The notes beneath the pieces were generated by a model that saw nothing but the letters and a program-made list of their open reading frames with translations, was not told the origin of the DNA and made no database searches. A DNA stretch of 59,710 nt from Chloroflexota bacterium (GTDB lineage: Bacteria; Chloroflexota; Limnocylindria; P2-11E): positions 1-59,710 of the forward strand of contig VBFY01000062.1 in assembly GCA_005889405.1 (NCBI GenBank). The letters run 5' to 3'. This document shows, piece by piece, positions 7,717-16,647 of the stretch; position 1 is the stretch's first letter, and each line of letters starts with the position of its first letter. Made by a program: the position numbers and the translations under genes.

Positions 7717-10398
7717 ATGCACGAAGTCTTCGACGAGTTCAAGCGGCAGCTCCCCGATATCGATCCGGCCGAGACCGATGAGTGGATCGAGTCGCTCGAC
7801 GCCCTGGTCAAGCAAGCGGGCCCCGAGAGAGCGCGGTTCGTCCTCTACAAGCTCCTCAAGCGCGCGCGCATGCTCCAGGTGGGCCTGCCCCCGCTGACGC
7901 AGACACGCTATATCAACACGATCTCTCCGGAGCAGGAACCGGACTTTCCGGGCGACGAGGAGATGGAACACCGCATCCGGCAGTTCATCCGGTGGAACGC
8001 GGTGGCCATGGTGGTCCGCGCGAACCACCACTACGAGGGCATCGGCGGCCACCTCGCAACGTACGCGTCGTCGGCCACGCTCTACGAGGTCGGTTTCAAC
8101 CACTTCTTCCGCGGCAAGGACGATGGCAAGGACGGCGACCAGGTCTTCTACCAGGGCCACGCTTCGCCCGGCATCTATGCCCGCGCATTTCTGGAAGGGC
8201 GCCTGACCGAGAGCCAGCTGGATCATTTCCGGCGCGAGACAAAGCCCGGCGAGGGCCTCTCCTCGTATCCGCACCCCCGGCTCATGCCCGACTACTGGGA
8301 GTTCCCGACGGTGTCGATGGGCCTCGGCCCGATCACCGCGATCTACCAGGCGCGTTTCAACCGCTACCTGCAGAACCGCGGGATCAAGGACACCAGCGCG
8401 CAGCGCGTGTGGGGCTTCCTTGGCGACGGGGAGTGCGACGAGCCCGAATCGCTCGGCGCGCTGCACCTCGCGGCGCGCGAGGGTCTCGACAACCTCACCT
8501 TCGTCGTGAACTGCAACCTTCAGCGCCTCGACGGCCCGGTGCGCGGCAACGGCAAGATCATCCAGGAGCTCGAAGCGGTGTTCCGCGGGTCCGGTTGGAA
8601 CGTCATCAAGGTGATCTGGGGACGCGAGTGGGACGACCTCCTCGCGCGCGATGTCGACGGCCTGCTCGTGAACAAGATGAACGAGACGACGGACGGCGAG
8701 TCGCAGCGCCTCACGATCGCCGACGGCGCGTACATCCGCGAGCACTTCTTCGGACCGGACCCGCGTCTCCGCAAGCTCGTCGAGCATCTCTCGGACGCCG
8801 ACCTCATGAAGCTGCGACGCGGGGGCCACGACTATCGCAAGGTCTACGCGGCGTACCACGAGGCGGTGCGTCACACCGCGGCGCCGACGGCGATCCTCGC
8901 GCAGACCGTGAAGGGTTGGGCTCTTGGGCCGAACGTCGAAGGACGCAACATCACGCACCAGGCGAAGAAGCTCTCGTTCGAAGAGCTCAAGACCTTCCGC
9001 GATCGTCTCGAGCTTCCGATCAGCGACGACCAGCTCGAAGAAGATCCGCCGTACTACCACCCGGGCATGGACAGCCCCGAGATGCGCTACATGCTCGAGC
9101 GACGTCGCGCGCTGGGCGGTCTCGTGCCAAAACGCGTCGTGCGCGGGAAGCCGCTCCCCGTGCCCGCCGACGGCGTGTTCGCGGAGTTCCCCAAGGGGTC
9201 CGGCAAGGCCGCCGCATCGACGACGATGGCGTTCACGCGACTCCTGCGGAACCTGCTCCGGGACGAAAGCATCGGCCTGCGCGTGGTCCCGATCATCCCG
9301 GACGAAGCGCGCACGTTCGGCATGGACCCGCTCTTCAAAGAGGTCGGCATCTACTCGTCGCTCGGGCAGACCTACGAGCCGGTCGACGCGGAGACGCTGC
9401 TGCCCTATCGCGAAGCGACGAACGGACAGGTGCTCGAGGAGGGCATCACCGAAGCCGGATCGATGGCCAGCTTCACCGCCGCGGGCACGAGCTACGCGAC
9501 GCACGCCGAGCCGATGCTGCCCTTCTACATCTTCTATTCGATGTTCGGCTTCCAGCGAACGATGGACCAGATCTGGGCGTTCGGCGATGCGCGCGGCCGC
9601 GGCTTTCTCCTCGGCGCGACCGCTGGGCGCACGACGCTCAACGGCGAGGGCCTCCAGCACGAGGACGGACACAGCCACCTGCTCGCGACGGCCGTCCCCA
9701 ACATCCGCGCGTACGACCCGGCCTTCGCGTTCGAGACCGCGGTCATCGTGTGCGACGGCATTCGCCGCATGTTCGTCGACAACGCCGACGTCTTCTATTA
9801 CCTGACGCTCTACAACGAGAACTATCCGATGCCGCCGATGCCGCCCGGCGTCGAAGAGGGGATCCTCCGCGGGATCTATCTCTTCCGAAAGGGCGAGGAA
9901 GGCCGTCGTCGCGTCACGCTGCTGGGCTCCGGGCCGATCCTCATGCAGGTGCTGCGGACGCAGGAGCTCCTCCAGGAGAAATACGACATCGCCGCGGACG
10001 TCTACAGCGTCACGAGCTACCAGCAGCTCCGCAACGAAGCGCTCGAGGTCGAGCGTTGGAACCGTCTGCATCCGACGGAGAGCGCGAAGGTCCCCTACGT
10101 CGTGCAGGTGCTCGGCGGCGCGACGCCGATCATCGCCGCGAGCGACTTCATGAAGGCCGTTCCGGATCAGATCTCGCGCTGGCTGTCGCAGCCGTTCGTG
10201 CCGATGGGGACGGACGGCTTCGGACGGAGCGACACGCGTGAAGCGCTACGCCGTCATTTCGAGATCGATGCGGAGAGCATCGCCGTCGCATCGCTCAACG
10301 CGCTCGCGCTCTGCGAGCAGTACTCGCCGCCCGACGTCGCGAAGGCGATCGCGGATCTGGGCCTCGATCCGAACAAACCGGAGCCGCGGACGGCATAG
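7717..10398 (+). CDS. aceE: Pyruvate dehydrogenase E1, homodimeric type
   Basis: At 893 residues this matches the length of the AceE-type homodimeric E1 (E. coli 887). The thiamine-diphosphate/Mg site is [10 protein letters not shown] followed by [19 protein letters not shown] (about residues 236-275). Later E1 landmarks include the transketolase-like middle domain ([35 protein letters not shown]) and the C-terminal domain ([19 protein letters not shown]). It decarboxylates pyruvate (or a related 2-oxoacid) and acetylates E2 lipoyl groups. No E2, E3 or lipoylation gene lies nearby. The C-terminal 20 residues recur in diverged form at 11137-11217. Leaderless start inferred at ATG 7717. Confidence 0.95.
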   Translation: MHEVFDEFKRQLPDIDPAETDEWIESLDALVKQAGPERARFVLYKLLKRARMLQVGLPPLTQTRYINTISPEQEPDFPGDEEMEHRIRQFIRWNAVAMVVRANHHYEGIGGHLATYASSATLYEVGFNHFFRGKDDGKDGDQVFYQGHASPGIYARAFLEGRLTESQLDHFRRETKPGEGLSSYPHPRLMPDYWEFPTVSMGLGPITAIYQARFNRYLQNRGIKDTSAQRVWGFLGDGECDEPESLGALHLAAREGLDNLTFVVNCNLQRLDGPVRGNGKIIQELEAVFRGSGWNVIKVIWGREWDDLLARDVDGLLVNKMNETTDGESQRLTIADGAYIREHFFGPDPRLRKLVEHLSDADLMKLRRGGHDYRKVYAAYHEAVRHTAAPTAILAQTVKGWALGPNVEGRNITHQAKKLSFEELKTFRDRLELPISDDQLEEDPPYYHPGMDSPEMRYMLERRRALGGLVPKRVVRGKPLPVPADGVFAEFPKGSGKAAASTTMAFTRLLRNLLRDESIGLRVVPIIPDEARTFGMDPLFKEVGIYSSLGQTYEPVDAETLLPYREATNGQVLEEGITEAGSMASFTAAGTSYATHAEPMLPFYIFYSMFGFQRTMDQIWAFGDARGRGFLLGATAGRTTLNGEGLQHEDGHSHLLATAVPNIRAYDPAFAFETAVIVCDGIRRMFVDNADVFYYLTLYNENYPMPPMPPGVEEGILRGIYLFRKGEEGRRRVTLLGSGPILMQVLRTQELLQEKYDIAADVYSVTSYQQLRNEALEVERWNRLHPTESAKVPYVVQVLGGATPIIAASDFMKAVPDQISRWLSQPFVPMGTDGFGRSDTREALRRHFEIDAESIAVASLNALALCEQYSPPDVAKAIADLGLDPNKPEPRTA

Positions 10399-10406
10399 AT
10401 CGAGGC

Positions 10407-10832
10407 TCAGCTGGGCAAGACCGCGAAGCCCTCTGTCTCGGCGGCGGCCCGGAGATGGCCGTCAAATGTGACCAGACCCTTGCCTGCCGGACGCGAATCG
10501 CACCACTCCAGGGCTGCGGCGAGCTGAAGGGCATCCGCCGCTCGCAACGAATGCACAGCGAGAAGCCGTTCGGCCGAGAGACGCACGGCCTCAAGCGGCT
10601 GTATCTCAGCCCAGGCTCGTGACAGGGTCGCCAGGATCTCGCGGGATTGATGCTCGCCCGCGGACGTCAATGCGCCCTCGCGGACTTGGCGCCGCAGCGC
10701 GGAAACGCACTCCACTCGGGTACCCCACCAGACGACCATCGACTCATCGTCCTCAAGGAGGCTACGGACCGTCGGCGTGCTCGGGCCGGATATGGCGAGC
10801 CCAACGACCGCTGAGGAGTCCCAGAATTTCAG
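10407..10832 (-). CDS. vapC: VapC-type PIN-domain toxin (CTG start)
   Basis: A PIN-domain ribonuclease of 141 residues. The N-terminal signature KFWDSSAVVGLA with the first metal-binding Asp lies upstream of the first ATG (10739), and an in-frame TAG stands three codons before it, so translation must begin at CTG 10832. That CTG overlaps the antitoxin TGA as CTGA, the place of the usual ATGA. Other acidic sites: E in TRVECVSALRR, D in RAADALQLAAA and D in LVTFDGHLRAAA. It should cleave RNA and be neutralised by the product of the preceding gene. It ends 9 bases after the aceE stop, convergent. Confidence 0.85.
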   Translation of the reverse strand: MKFWDSSAVVGLAISGPSTPTVRSLLEDDESMVVWWGTRVECVSALRRQVREGALTSAGEHQSREILATLSRAWAEIQPLEAVRLSAERLLAVHSLRAADALQLAAALEWCDSRPAGKGLVTFDGHLRAAAETEGFAVLPS

Positions 10833-11116
10833 CGACCGCTATCCCGTTCCGCCAAGAGAGACCGCAGCACCCGGCCTTTCGAATCCTTCGGTCGCGGCAG
10901 ACGCCAGAATCGCTTGCCCAGACGCCCCGTGCCAAGCTTGATGCGACCGTCAGAGGCCATCGTCGCCAAGTGACCAGAGATCTCGAGCGCCGTGATCGGA
11001 CTTAGCTTCGCGATCGGCCTTCCTCGCTCCGTCACGACGACCTCGTCACCGGCTTTCACGTGGCGCAGGTATTCGCTGAGCGAAGCCTTCAGTTTGGCGA
11101 CCGGTGCCATCCGCAT
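10829..11116 (-). CDS. vapB: Phd/YefM-family antitoxin
   Basis: 95 residues. The N-terminal part (VAKLKASLSEYLRHVKAGDEVVVTERGRPIAKLSPI) is the Phd/YefM DNA-binding and dimerisation domain; the rest (TGRLGKRFWRLPRPKDSKGR) would wrap the PIN toxin. Two ATGs are possible, 11116 and 11110; an exact TATAAT ends 6 bases before 11116, leaving no room for a leader. It overlaps vapC by 4 bases. It should repress its own promoter and inhibit VapC. Confidence 0.88.
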   Translation of the reverse strand: MRMAPVAKLKASLSEYLRHVKAGDEVVVTERGRPIAKLSPITALEISGHLATMASDGRIKLGTGRLGKRFWRLPRPKDSKGRVLRSLLAERDSGR

Positions 11117-11117
11117 A

Positions 11118-11132
11118 TGACCATTATAGTCA
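11118..11132 (-). promoter_or_regulatory. vapB promoter with overlapping palindromic operator
   Basis: The minus strand carries a consensus -10 TATAAT (plus-strand 11123-11128) inside the inverted repeat TGAC-N7-GTCA (11118-11132). Start of transcription would fall at or next to the ATG at 11116. A palindrome over the -10 box fits autorepression by the antitoxin. No good -35 is seen. Confidence 0.6.
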
Positions 11133-11136
11133 CATC

Positions 11137-11217
11137 ATGCGCAAGCCTGATCGCGTCGCGAACGCGATCGCGGAGCTCGGCATCGATACGAACAGACCGG
11201 AGCCGCGCACCGCCTAA
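11137..11217 (+). pseudogene. Remnant of a second E1 gene 3' end
   Basis: Read from ATG 11137 to TAA 11217 this encodes 26 residues, of which the last 20 match the aceE C-terminus: VANAIAELGIDTNRPEPRTA against [20 protein letters not shown] (15 of 20 identical, the rest mostly conservative), both followed at once by a stop. Third-position changes are frequent. This indicates an ancient paralogue or replaced copy now reduced to its end. Together with the aceE 3' end it brackets vapBC. Its stop overlaps the stop of the convergent acetyltransferase gene. Confidence 0.75.
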
Positions 11218-11960
11218 GGCACGCCAGGCGGGACGACAAGCGGAAGCGCCCCGTGGTCCGCGAAACCGCGACGCGCGAGGATCGGCGCCGACGTTTCGCT
11301 GTTCGCGAGGACGGCCGCGACCTTGCAACCCCGTGCGTGAGCGGTAGCCGCGCGATACGCGATGAGGGTCTTGTAAATGCCGCGCCCGCGATGGGCCTCC
11401 ACCGTCTCGGCGCCCGTCAGATAGACACAGCGTCCGTCTGACGAGTAGCGCCACGCCGCGTTCGCAACAGGCACGTCGCCGACATACGCAACCATCATCG
11501 CCCCCCGTCGCCACGGCGCGGTGATGTAGGCCATGCGCTCGGGAAGCATCCGCGCGATGTCATTCGCGTTGTGGTGTGCGAGCTCGAGCGACAGGCGCGC
11601 GATGGCTTCGTCCCGGACCTCGGCGATCCGCACGGCGTCGTTCGTCGGCCAGCCAGCCGGCAACGGGAGTTCGATCGTCATCATTCGCGGACGCGCCGCG
11701 ACAACGAGGCCGCGACGGATGAGCCGATCGGCAAGGTCAGCCGGTGACGACGACGGGCCGACGTGCCAGTGGAACGGCGCGTCGCCGAAGAACGCAAAGA
11801 GCTCCTCGATCCGCGTCTCTGCTGTTCGCTCGTCCCATTTCGCGTACGCGACACGGTTGAACCCCGCCGGCCATCCTGGTCGCTTCCAGGCGAGCACGTC
11901 GGTCTGATCGAGCTCGACGATGCCCGTAGGTCGCCACTCCGGCTCGTAGTCGTAGAGCAT
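11214..11960 (-). CDS. GNAT-family N-acetyltransferase
   Basis: 248 residues. The N-terminal third (YDYEPEWRPTGIVELDQTDV, PFHWHVGPSSSPADLADRLIRRG) is a variable substrate domain; the C-terminal part is a GNAT fold with acetyl-CoA loop AHRGRGIYKTLIAYRAATAHARGC and terminal strand VLANSETSAPILARRGF. Acceptor unknown. A GTG at 12002 overlapping the EttA stop (GTGA) could add 14 residues and would couple the two genes; the ATG at 11960 is taken conservatively. Downstream of ettA, same strand. Confidence 0.85.
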   Translation of the reverse strand: MLYDYEPEWRPTGIVELDQTDVLAWKRPGWPAGFNRVAYAKWDERTAETRIEELFAFFGDAPFHWHVGPSSSPADLADRLIRRGLVVAARPRMMTIELPLPAGWPTNDAVRIAEVRDEAIARLSLELAHHNANDIARMLPERMAYITAPWRRGAMMVAYVGDVPVANAAWRYSSDGRCVYLTGAETVEAHRGRGIYKTLIAYRAATAHARGCKVAAVLANSETSAPILARRGFADHGALPLVVPPGVP

Positions 11961-11998
11961 CGCCTCGCACCGCAATGCTCCTTCGGAATCGTGCGAGG

Positions 11999-13678
11999 TC
12001 ACGCGCGCGTGAGCGGCCGATAACGGATCCGATGCGGCTGCCAGTCGGCGCCGTGCTCCTTCCGCATGAACTCCTCGTACGAGTGGTAGTTCCCTTCGAA
12101 CCAGCGCACGCGGCTGTCGCCCTCGAAGACGAGGAGGTGTGTCGCGACACGGTCGAGGAACCAACGGTCGTGGCTGATCACCACGACGCAGCCGGCGAAG
12201 TCGAGAAGCGCTTCCTCCAGCGCGCGCAGCGTGTCGACGTCGAGATCGTTCGACGGCTCGTCGAGCAGCAAGACGTTCGCGCCGGACTTCAGCATCTTCG
12301 CGAGATGCACACGGTTGCGCTCGCCGCCTGAGAGATCGCCGACGCGCTTCTGCTGGTCGGGCCCGCGGAAGTTGAAGGACGCGACGTACGCGCGCGCGTT
12401 GCGCGTGCGGGCGCCGATCTGGATGTTCTCCTGGCCCTCGGCGATCTCCTCCCACACGTTCTTCTTCGGATCCAGCGCGTCGCGCGACTGCGAGACGTAT
12501 CCGAGCTTCACCGTCTCGCCGACCACGAGGGTGCCGCCGTCCGCCTTCTCTTCGCCGGTGATGAGCCGGAAGAGCGTCGTCTTGCCGGCGCCGTTCGGGC
12601 CGATGATCCCCACGATGCCACCGCGCGGCAGCGCGAAGGTGAGGTCGTCGAACAGGAGGCGATCGCCGTACCCCTTGCGCAGCTTGTCCGCGTTGATGAC
12701 GACGTCGCCCAGCCGCGGTCCCGGCGGGATGCTGATCTCCAGCTCGCGCTCGCGACGCTCCGGTTCCTCCGCGAGCAGTCGCTCGTATGACTCGATGCGC
12801 GCCTTGCTCTTCGCCTGCCGAGCACGCGGCGAGGCCTGTACCCACTCGAGCTCGCGCGCGAGGCTGCGCTGTCGCGCCGACTCCTGCTTCTCCTCATCGG
12901 CGAGGCGCTTGCGCTTCTGATCGAGCCATGAGCTGTAATTGCCCTCGTACGGGATGCCCGCGCCCTTGTCGAGCTCGAGGATCCAGCCGGCGGCGTTGTC
13001 GAGGAAGTAGCGGTCGTGCGTCACCGCGACGACACAGCCGTCGTAGCCGGTCAGCGTCCGCTCCAGCCATGCGACCGAGTCCGCGTCGAGATGGTTCGTG
13101 GGCTCGTCGAGCAGCAGCAGATCGGGGTGCGACAGCAGCAAACGGCAAAGCGCGACGCGACGGCGCTCGCCGCCCGAGAGCGTTTTGGTGTCCTGCTCGC
13201 CAGGCGGCAGACGGAGCGCATCCATCGCGTGGTCGATCTGGCTGTCGAGATCCCAGAGACCCTTCGCCTCGATCTCGTCCTGCGCCTTCTGGAAGTCAGA
13301 GTTCAGCTTGTCCATTTCGTCATCCGAAAGCGACTCGCCGAACTTCGCCGACAGCTCTTCGTACCGCTTCAGGACCGCCCGCCGCTCCGCGACGCCTTCC
13401 TCGACGTTGCCGCGCACGTCCTTGGCGGCGTCGAGCTGCGGCTCCTGGGCGAGCAAGCCGGCGCGGTAACCCTCCGTGATGCGCGCGTCGCCGACGTACT
13501 CCTTGTCGACACCGGCCATGATGCGGAGAAGCGTCGATTTGCCGGCACCGTTGGGGCCGAGCACGCCGATCTTGGCAGTCGGGTAGAAGGCGAGCGTGAT
13601 CCCCTTCAGGATCTCGCGCTGAGTGCCGGGCACGATCTTCTTGAGCCCGTACATCGTGTAGATGAACTGGGGCGGCAT
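11999..13678 (-). CDS. ettA: ABC-F translation factor EttA
   Basis: 559 residues, the usual EttA length (E. coli 555), with the N-terminal hallmark QFIYTMYGLKKIVP. Two ATPase cassettes: Walker A GPNGAGKST (about 38-46) and GPNGAGKTT (about 360), two LSGGERRRV / LSGGERNRV signatures and Walker B motifs LLLLDEPTNHLD and VLLLDEPSNDLD. The linker carries the basic coiled P-site-tRNA interaction region. No membrane domain. It binds the ribosomal E site and gates elongation according to ATP/ADP ratio. A TACGGT box (13685-13690) ends 6 bases before the ATG, suggesting a leaderless message. Confidence 0.96.
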   Translation of the reverse strand: MPPQFIYTMYGLKKIVPGTQREILKGITLAFYPTAKIGVLGPNGAGKSTLLRIMAGVDKEYVGDARITEGYRAGLLAQEPQLDAAKDVRGNVEEGVAERRAVLKRYEELSAKFGESLSDDEMDKLNSDFQKAQDEIEAKGLWDLDSQIDHAMDALRLPPGEQDTKTLSGGERRRVALCRLLLSHPDLLLLDEPTNHLDADSVAWLERTLTGYDGCVVAVTHDRYFLDNAAGWILELDKGAGIPYEGNYSSWLDQKRKRLADEEKQESARQRSLARELEWVQASPRARQAKSKARIESYERLLAEEPERRERELEISIPPGPRLGDVVINADKLRKGYGDRLLFDDLTFALPRGGIVGIIGPNGAGKTTLFRLITGEEKADGGTLVVGETVKLGYVSQSRDALDPKKNVWEEIAEGQENIQIGARTRNARAYVASFNFRGPDQQKRVGDLSGGERNRVHLAKMLKSGANVLLLDEPSNDLDVDTLRALEEALLDFAGCVVVISHDRWFLDRVATHLLVFEGDSRVRWFEGNYHSYEEFMRKEHGADWQPHRIRYRPLTRA

Positions 13679-13740
13679 GTAAGAACCGTATCAGCGCACG
13701 ACGCGATACGCTTTCGCCCCAGCACCGCTGGGAGGCAAAA

Positions 13741-16311
13741 TTGAGCGACGAGGCCCGCAATTTCCGGCTATCGAAGGACGTGCTGCCAAGCCGCTACGAG
13801 CTCCGGTTCGAGCTCGAGTTCGACACGTGGACGTCCACCGGCTGGGAGCGGATCAGGCTTCGCACGTCGCGCCCGACGCGAGAGATCGTGTTGCACGCTC
13901 TGGAGCTCGAGATTCGCAAGGTCACGCTCGACGGCGCCGCCGCCCAGAAAACGACCTACGACGTGGATGCGCAGACGGCGGCCCTGCGCTTCGAGCGCGA
14001 GATCCCAGTGGGCGAGCACACGCTTGAGATCTCATGGACGGGCGGGATCCGCGAATCGCTCCGCGGGCTCTACCGCTCGCTACGCGGCGAGGAGCGTTAC
14101 GCGGCGACGCAGTTCGAGGCCGCCGACGCGCGCCGCGCGTTCCCCTGCTTCGACGAGCCCGAGTTCAAGGCCCGCTTCAGCGTCGAGCTGGTCCATCCGA
14201 CGGGCAACGCCGCCATCGCGAACATGCCAATTGCGTCCCAGGAAGCCGCGGACGACCGACGAACGCGGACGATCTTCCGCGAGACACCGAAGATCTCCAC
14301 GTACCTCGTCGCGTTCACGGTGGGGCCGTACGAGTTCACGGAGGTCGCGACGACGCCCTCGGGCATCCCGGTGCGCGTGTGCCTGCCCCCGGGCCTGGCG
14401 GCGCAGGGGATCTACGCCCGCGACGCGCACGTGCGCTCCGTCGAGTGGCTCCAGGGCTACACGGCGCTCCCCTATCCGTATTACAAGGTCGACGCGATCG
14501 GCATCCCCGATTTCGAGGCCGGCGCGATGGAGAACCCGGGCGCGATCACCTATCGCACGCGTCTCCTCGCCGCCGACGAGCGCAACGCGTCGATCCAGGT
14601 CCTGAAGGGCGCGTTCAGCACCGCGGCCCACGAGCTCACGCACATGTGGTGGGGCGATCTGGTCACGATGCGGTGGTGGACCGATCTCTGGCTCAACGAA
14701 TCGTTCGCGTCGTTCGTCGGCGAGAAGGCGACCGCCGCGCTCAATCCCGAGTGGCGCTACTGGCGCGACTTCGTCGCTGAGAACACGAGCGCGTTCAACC
14801 TCGACGCGCTTGCGACGACACACCCCATCTCGGTCGAGGCGAAGAGCGCGGAAGAGGCGTCGCAGCGATTCGACGCGATCTCGTACACGAAGGGCGCGGC
14901 CGTGCTTCGCATGATCGAGGGCTATCTCGGCGAGGACGCGTTCCGCGAAGGCGTGCGCATCTACCTAAAGCGGCACGCCGAGGCGAACGCGTCTGCTGAC
15001 GATTTCTGGCACGCGCTCGACGAATCGTCGGGCCAGGACGTCACGAAGATCGCGAACGCATGGATCAAGGAATCGGGCCATCCCCTCATCGACATCCGCG
15101 CGCGTGACGCCGACGGCGGTCTCGAGCTCGAACTTTCGCAGACACGCTACTTCTCCGACACGGACGCCGCGCCGACGGCGCAGCGGTGGCCGGTCCCGCT
15201 CGTCATCAAGTACGGCACCGCGCAGGGCGTGCGCGAGCATCGCTCCGTCCTCAGCGACAAGCGCGCGACCATCCGGCTTCCGGGCGCGGAGTGGTTCTTC
15301 CCGAACGCGGGTGGTCGGGGCTTCTACCGCTTCCGCTTCGCGAGCGCGTTCGAGGGCGACCGACTCGACGCCGGGATCGCGCATCTCGCGGCGGAGGAGC
15401 GGCTCGCGATGATCGACGACCTCTGGGCGCTCGCGCGCCACGGGAAGGCGACCCTCGCGATGTTCCTCGCGCGCCTCGAGACGCTACGCGGCGAGGAAGA
15501 CCGCGCGGTCCTCGCCGCGATCGGCGACTCGCTGTCGTGGCTCGGTAACTACGCGGTACGCGACGCGACTGAGCGTCCCTTCGCGCGTCTCGTCGACGAT
15601 CTCTACCGCCCGATCCTCGAAGCCGCGGGGTGGACCGTCCGCGACGGCGACGACACCGACACGCGGGAGAAGCGCACGCGCGCGATCCTGATGCTGGGTA
15701 TCCACGCCCGCGCGAAGGATGTTCGCGACGAGGCACAGCGCCGGGTTCGCGACCACATGGAAGGGCGCGAGCGACTACACCCGGACGTCGCGGGCACGGT
15801 GGTCGCGGTGGCCGCGACGGTCGGCGACAACGCGCTGTGGGACCGCTACGTCGCGCGCATGCAACAGGCGCAGGCGACCGACACGCAGGAGGAGGCGCGC
15901 TTCCGCCAGGGGCTCATCTTCTTCGAAGATCCCGCTCTCGCGGAACGCACCGCCGAGGCGATCTTCTCGCCTTTGATCCGGGTGCAGGACCGTGGCCTGA
16001 TGCTGATCCCGATGATGCAGTCACGGCGCACGCGGCTCGCCGCGTGGAAGGCCGTGCGGGCGCACTGGGACAGCGACATCGCGGGCACGGACATGGCGCC
16101 CCTGCTGAAGCAGGGCTACGTGACCGCGATCAGCCAGCTCACGCAGCGCGGCCTTGCGGAGGACGCCGGGGTATTCCTCAAGGCGAAGCGCACGCCCGAT
16201 ATCCAGGAGACCGTGGCGCAGAGCCTGGAACGGCTGCGCACCAACACCGCTGCGGCGGAGCGCCTTGCCGACGAACTCGAGGACGCGCTGCGGGTGCCGA
16301 CCACCCGCTGA
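13741..16311 (+). CDS. pepN: M1-family zinc aminopeptidase
   Basis: 856 residues from a TTG at 13741 with GGGAGG six bases upstream. The exopeptidase motif GAMENPGAITY and zinc motif HELTHMWWGDLVTMRWWTDLWLNESF are intact (HExxH-x18-E), followed by the ERAP1-like helical C-terminal domain. The N-terminal beta domain includes RRAFPCFDEPEFKARF. There is no signal peptide, so it acts in the cytoplasm, trimming N-terminal residues from peptides. Divergent from ettA with a 62-base gap. Confidence 0.95.
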   Translation: MSDEARNFRLSKDVLPSRYELRFELEFDTWTSTGWERIRLRTSRPTREIVLHALELEIRKVTLDGAAAQKTTYDVDAQTAALRFEREIPVGEHTLEISWTGGIRESLRGLYRSLRGEERYAATQFEAADARRAFPCFDEPEFKARFSVELVHPTGNAAIANMPIASQEAADDRRTRTIFRETPKISTYLVAFTVGPYEFTEVATTPSGIPVRVCLPPGLAAQGIYARDAHVRSVEWLQGYTALPYPYYKVDAIGIPDFEAGAMENPGAITYRTRLLAADERNASIQVLKGAFSTAAHELTHMWWGDLVTMRWWTDLWLNESFASFVGEKATAALNPEWRYWRDFVAENTSAFNLDALATTHPISVEAKSAEEASQRFDAISYTKGAAVLRMIEGYLGEDAFREGVRIYLKRHAEANASADDFWHALDESSGQDVTKIANAWIKESGHPLIDIRARDADGGLELELSQTRYFSDTDAAPTAQRWPVPLVIKYGTAQGVREHRSVLSDKRATIRLPGAEWFFPNAGGRGFYRFRFASAFEGDRLDAGIAHLAAEERLAMIDDLWALARHGKATLAMFLARLETLRGEEDRAVLAAIGDSLSWLGNYAVRDATERPFARLVDDLYRPILEAAGWTVRDGDDTDTREKRTRAILMLGIHARAKDVRDEAQRRVRDHMEGRERLHPDVAGTVVAVAATVGDNALWDRYVARMQQAQATDTQEEARFRQGLIFFEDPALAERTAEAIFSPLIRVQDRGLMLIPMMQSRRTRLAAWKAVRAHWDSDIAGTDMAPLLKQGYVTAISQLTQRGLAEDAGVFLKAKRTPDIQETVAQSLERLRTNTAAAERLADELEDALRVPTTR

Positions 16312-16313
16312 CG

Positions 16314-16332
16314 GTCCCGACGCTCGCGGGAC
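16314..16332. terminator. Hairpin between convergent genes
   Basis: GTCCCG (16314-16319) and CGGGAC (16327-16332) form a 6-bp stem with a 7-base loop in the 23 bases between the aminopeptidase and SHOCT stops. There is no T run, so a terminator role rests on position. Confidence 0.35.
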
Positions 16333-16334
16333 GG

Positions 16335-16646
16335 TCAGGGGTGCGGAAATGCGTTCAGGCGCGGGAGGAAGACGAGCACGAAGACGACCAGGAACAAGAC
16401 CAGACCCAGAACCGACATCCCGATCTGGAAGTTCACGTAGCGGTTCGCCGCCTTGCCGAGCGACGCGCTATCGCGGTCAGCCGGCGCGCTGTCCGATCGA
16501 GCCCCGCCGCGACCGAGCGCGGCGTCCTTCGCTCTCGCGAACTCCTCGTCTGACAAGGTGCCGCTGTCGTGCAAGCGCGCAAGTCGCTCCAGCTCGGCCG
16601 CGATGTCTACCGTTGTCCCTCTGGGCGCGGCCTCGGCGTCACCCAC
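16335..16646 (-). CDS. SHOCT-domain single-pass membrane protein
   Basis: 103 residues. The first part (AAELERLARLHDSGTLSDEEFARAKDAAL) is a SHOCT short oligomerisation domain; after a polar linker one strong TM helix follows (MSVLGLVLFLVVFVLVFL) near the C-terminus. Such proteins are small membrane-anchored oligomerisation modules without enzymatic function. The GTG start at 16646 is one base past the moaA stop, so the two are co-transcribed and probably translationally coupled; a functional link to molybdenum cofactor is not evident. Confidence 0.8.
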   Translation of the reverse strand: MGDAEAAPRGTTVDIAAELERLARLHDSGTLSDEEFARAKDAALGRGGARSDSAPADRDSASLGKAANRYVNFQIGMSVLGLVLFLVVFVLVFLPRLNAFPHP

Positions 16647-16647
16647 C

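Noticed and set aside
7648-10071. Very long open frame antisense to the E1 gene
   Set aside because: It mirrors the aceE codons in GC-rich DNA and its translation is low-complexity Arg/Glu/Asp/Val; only the part below 7647 reads like a real protein.
11961-12845. Upstream extension of the acetyltransferase frame through the EttA gene
   Set aside because: The extension is an alternate frame of ettA with Arg/Ala-rich translation; homology begins at 11960.
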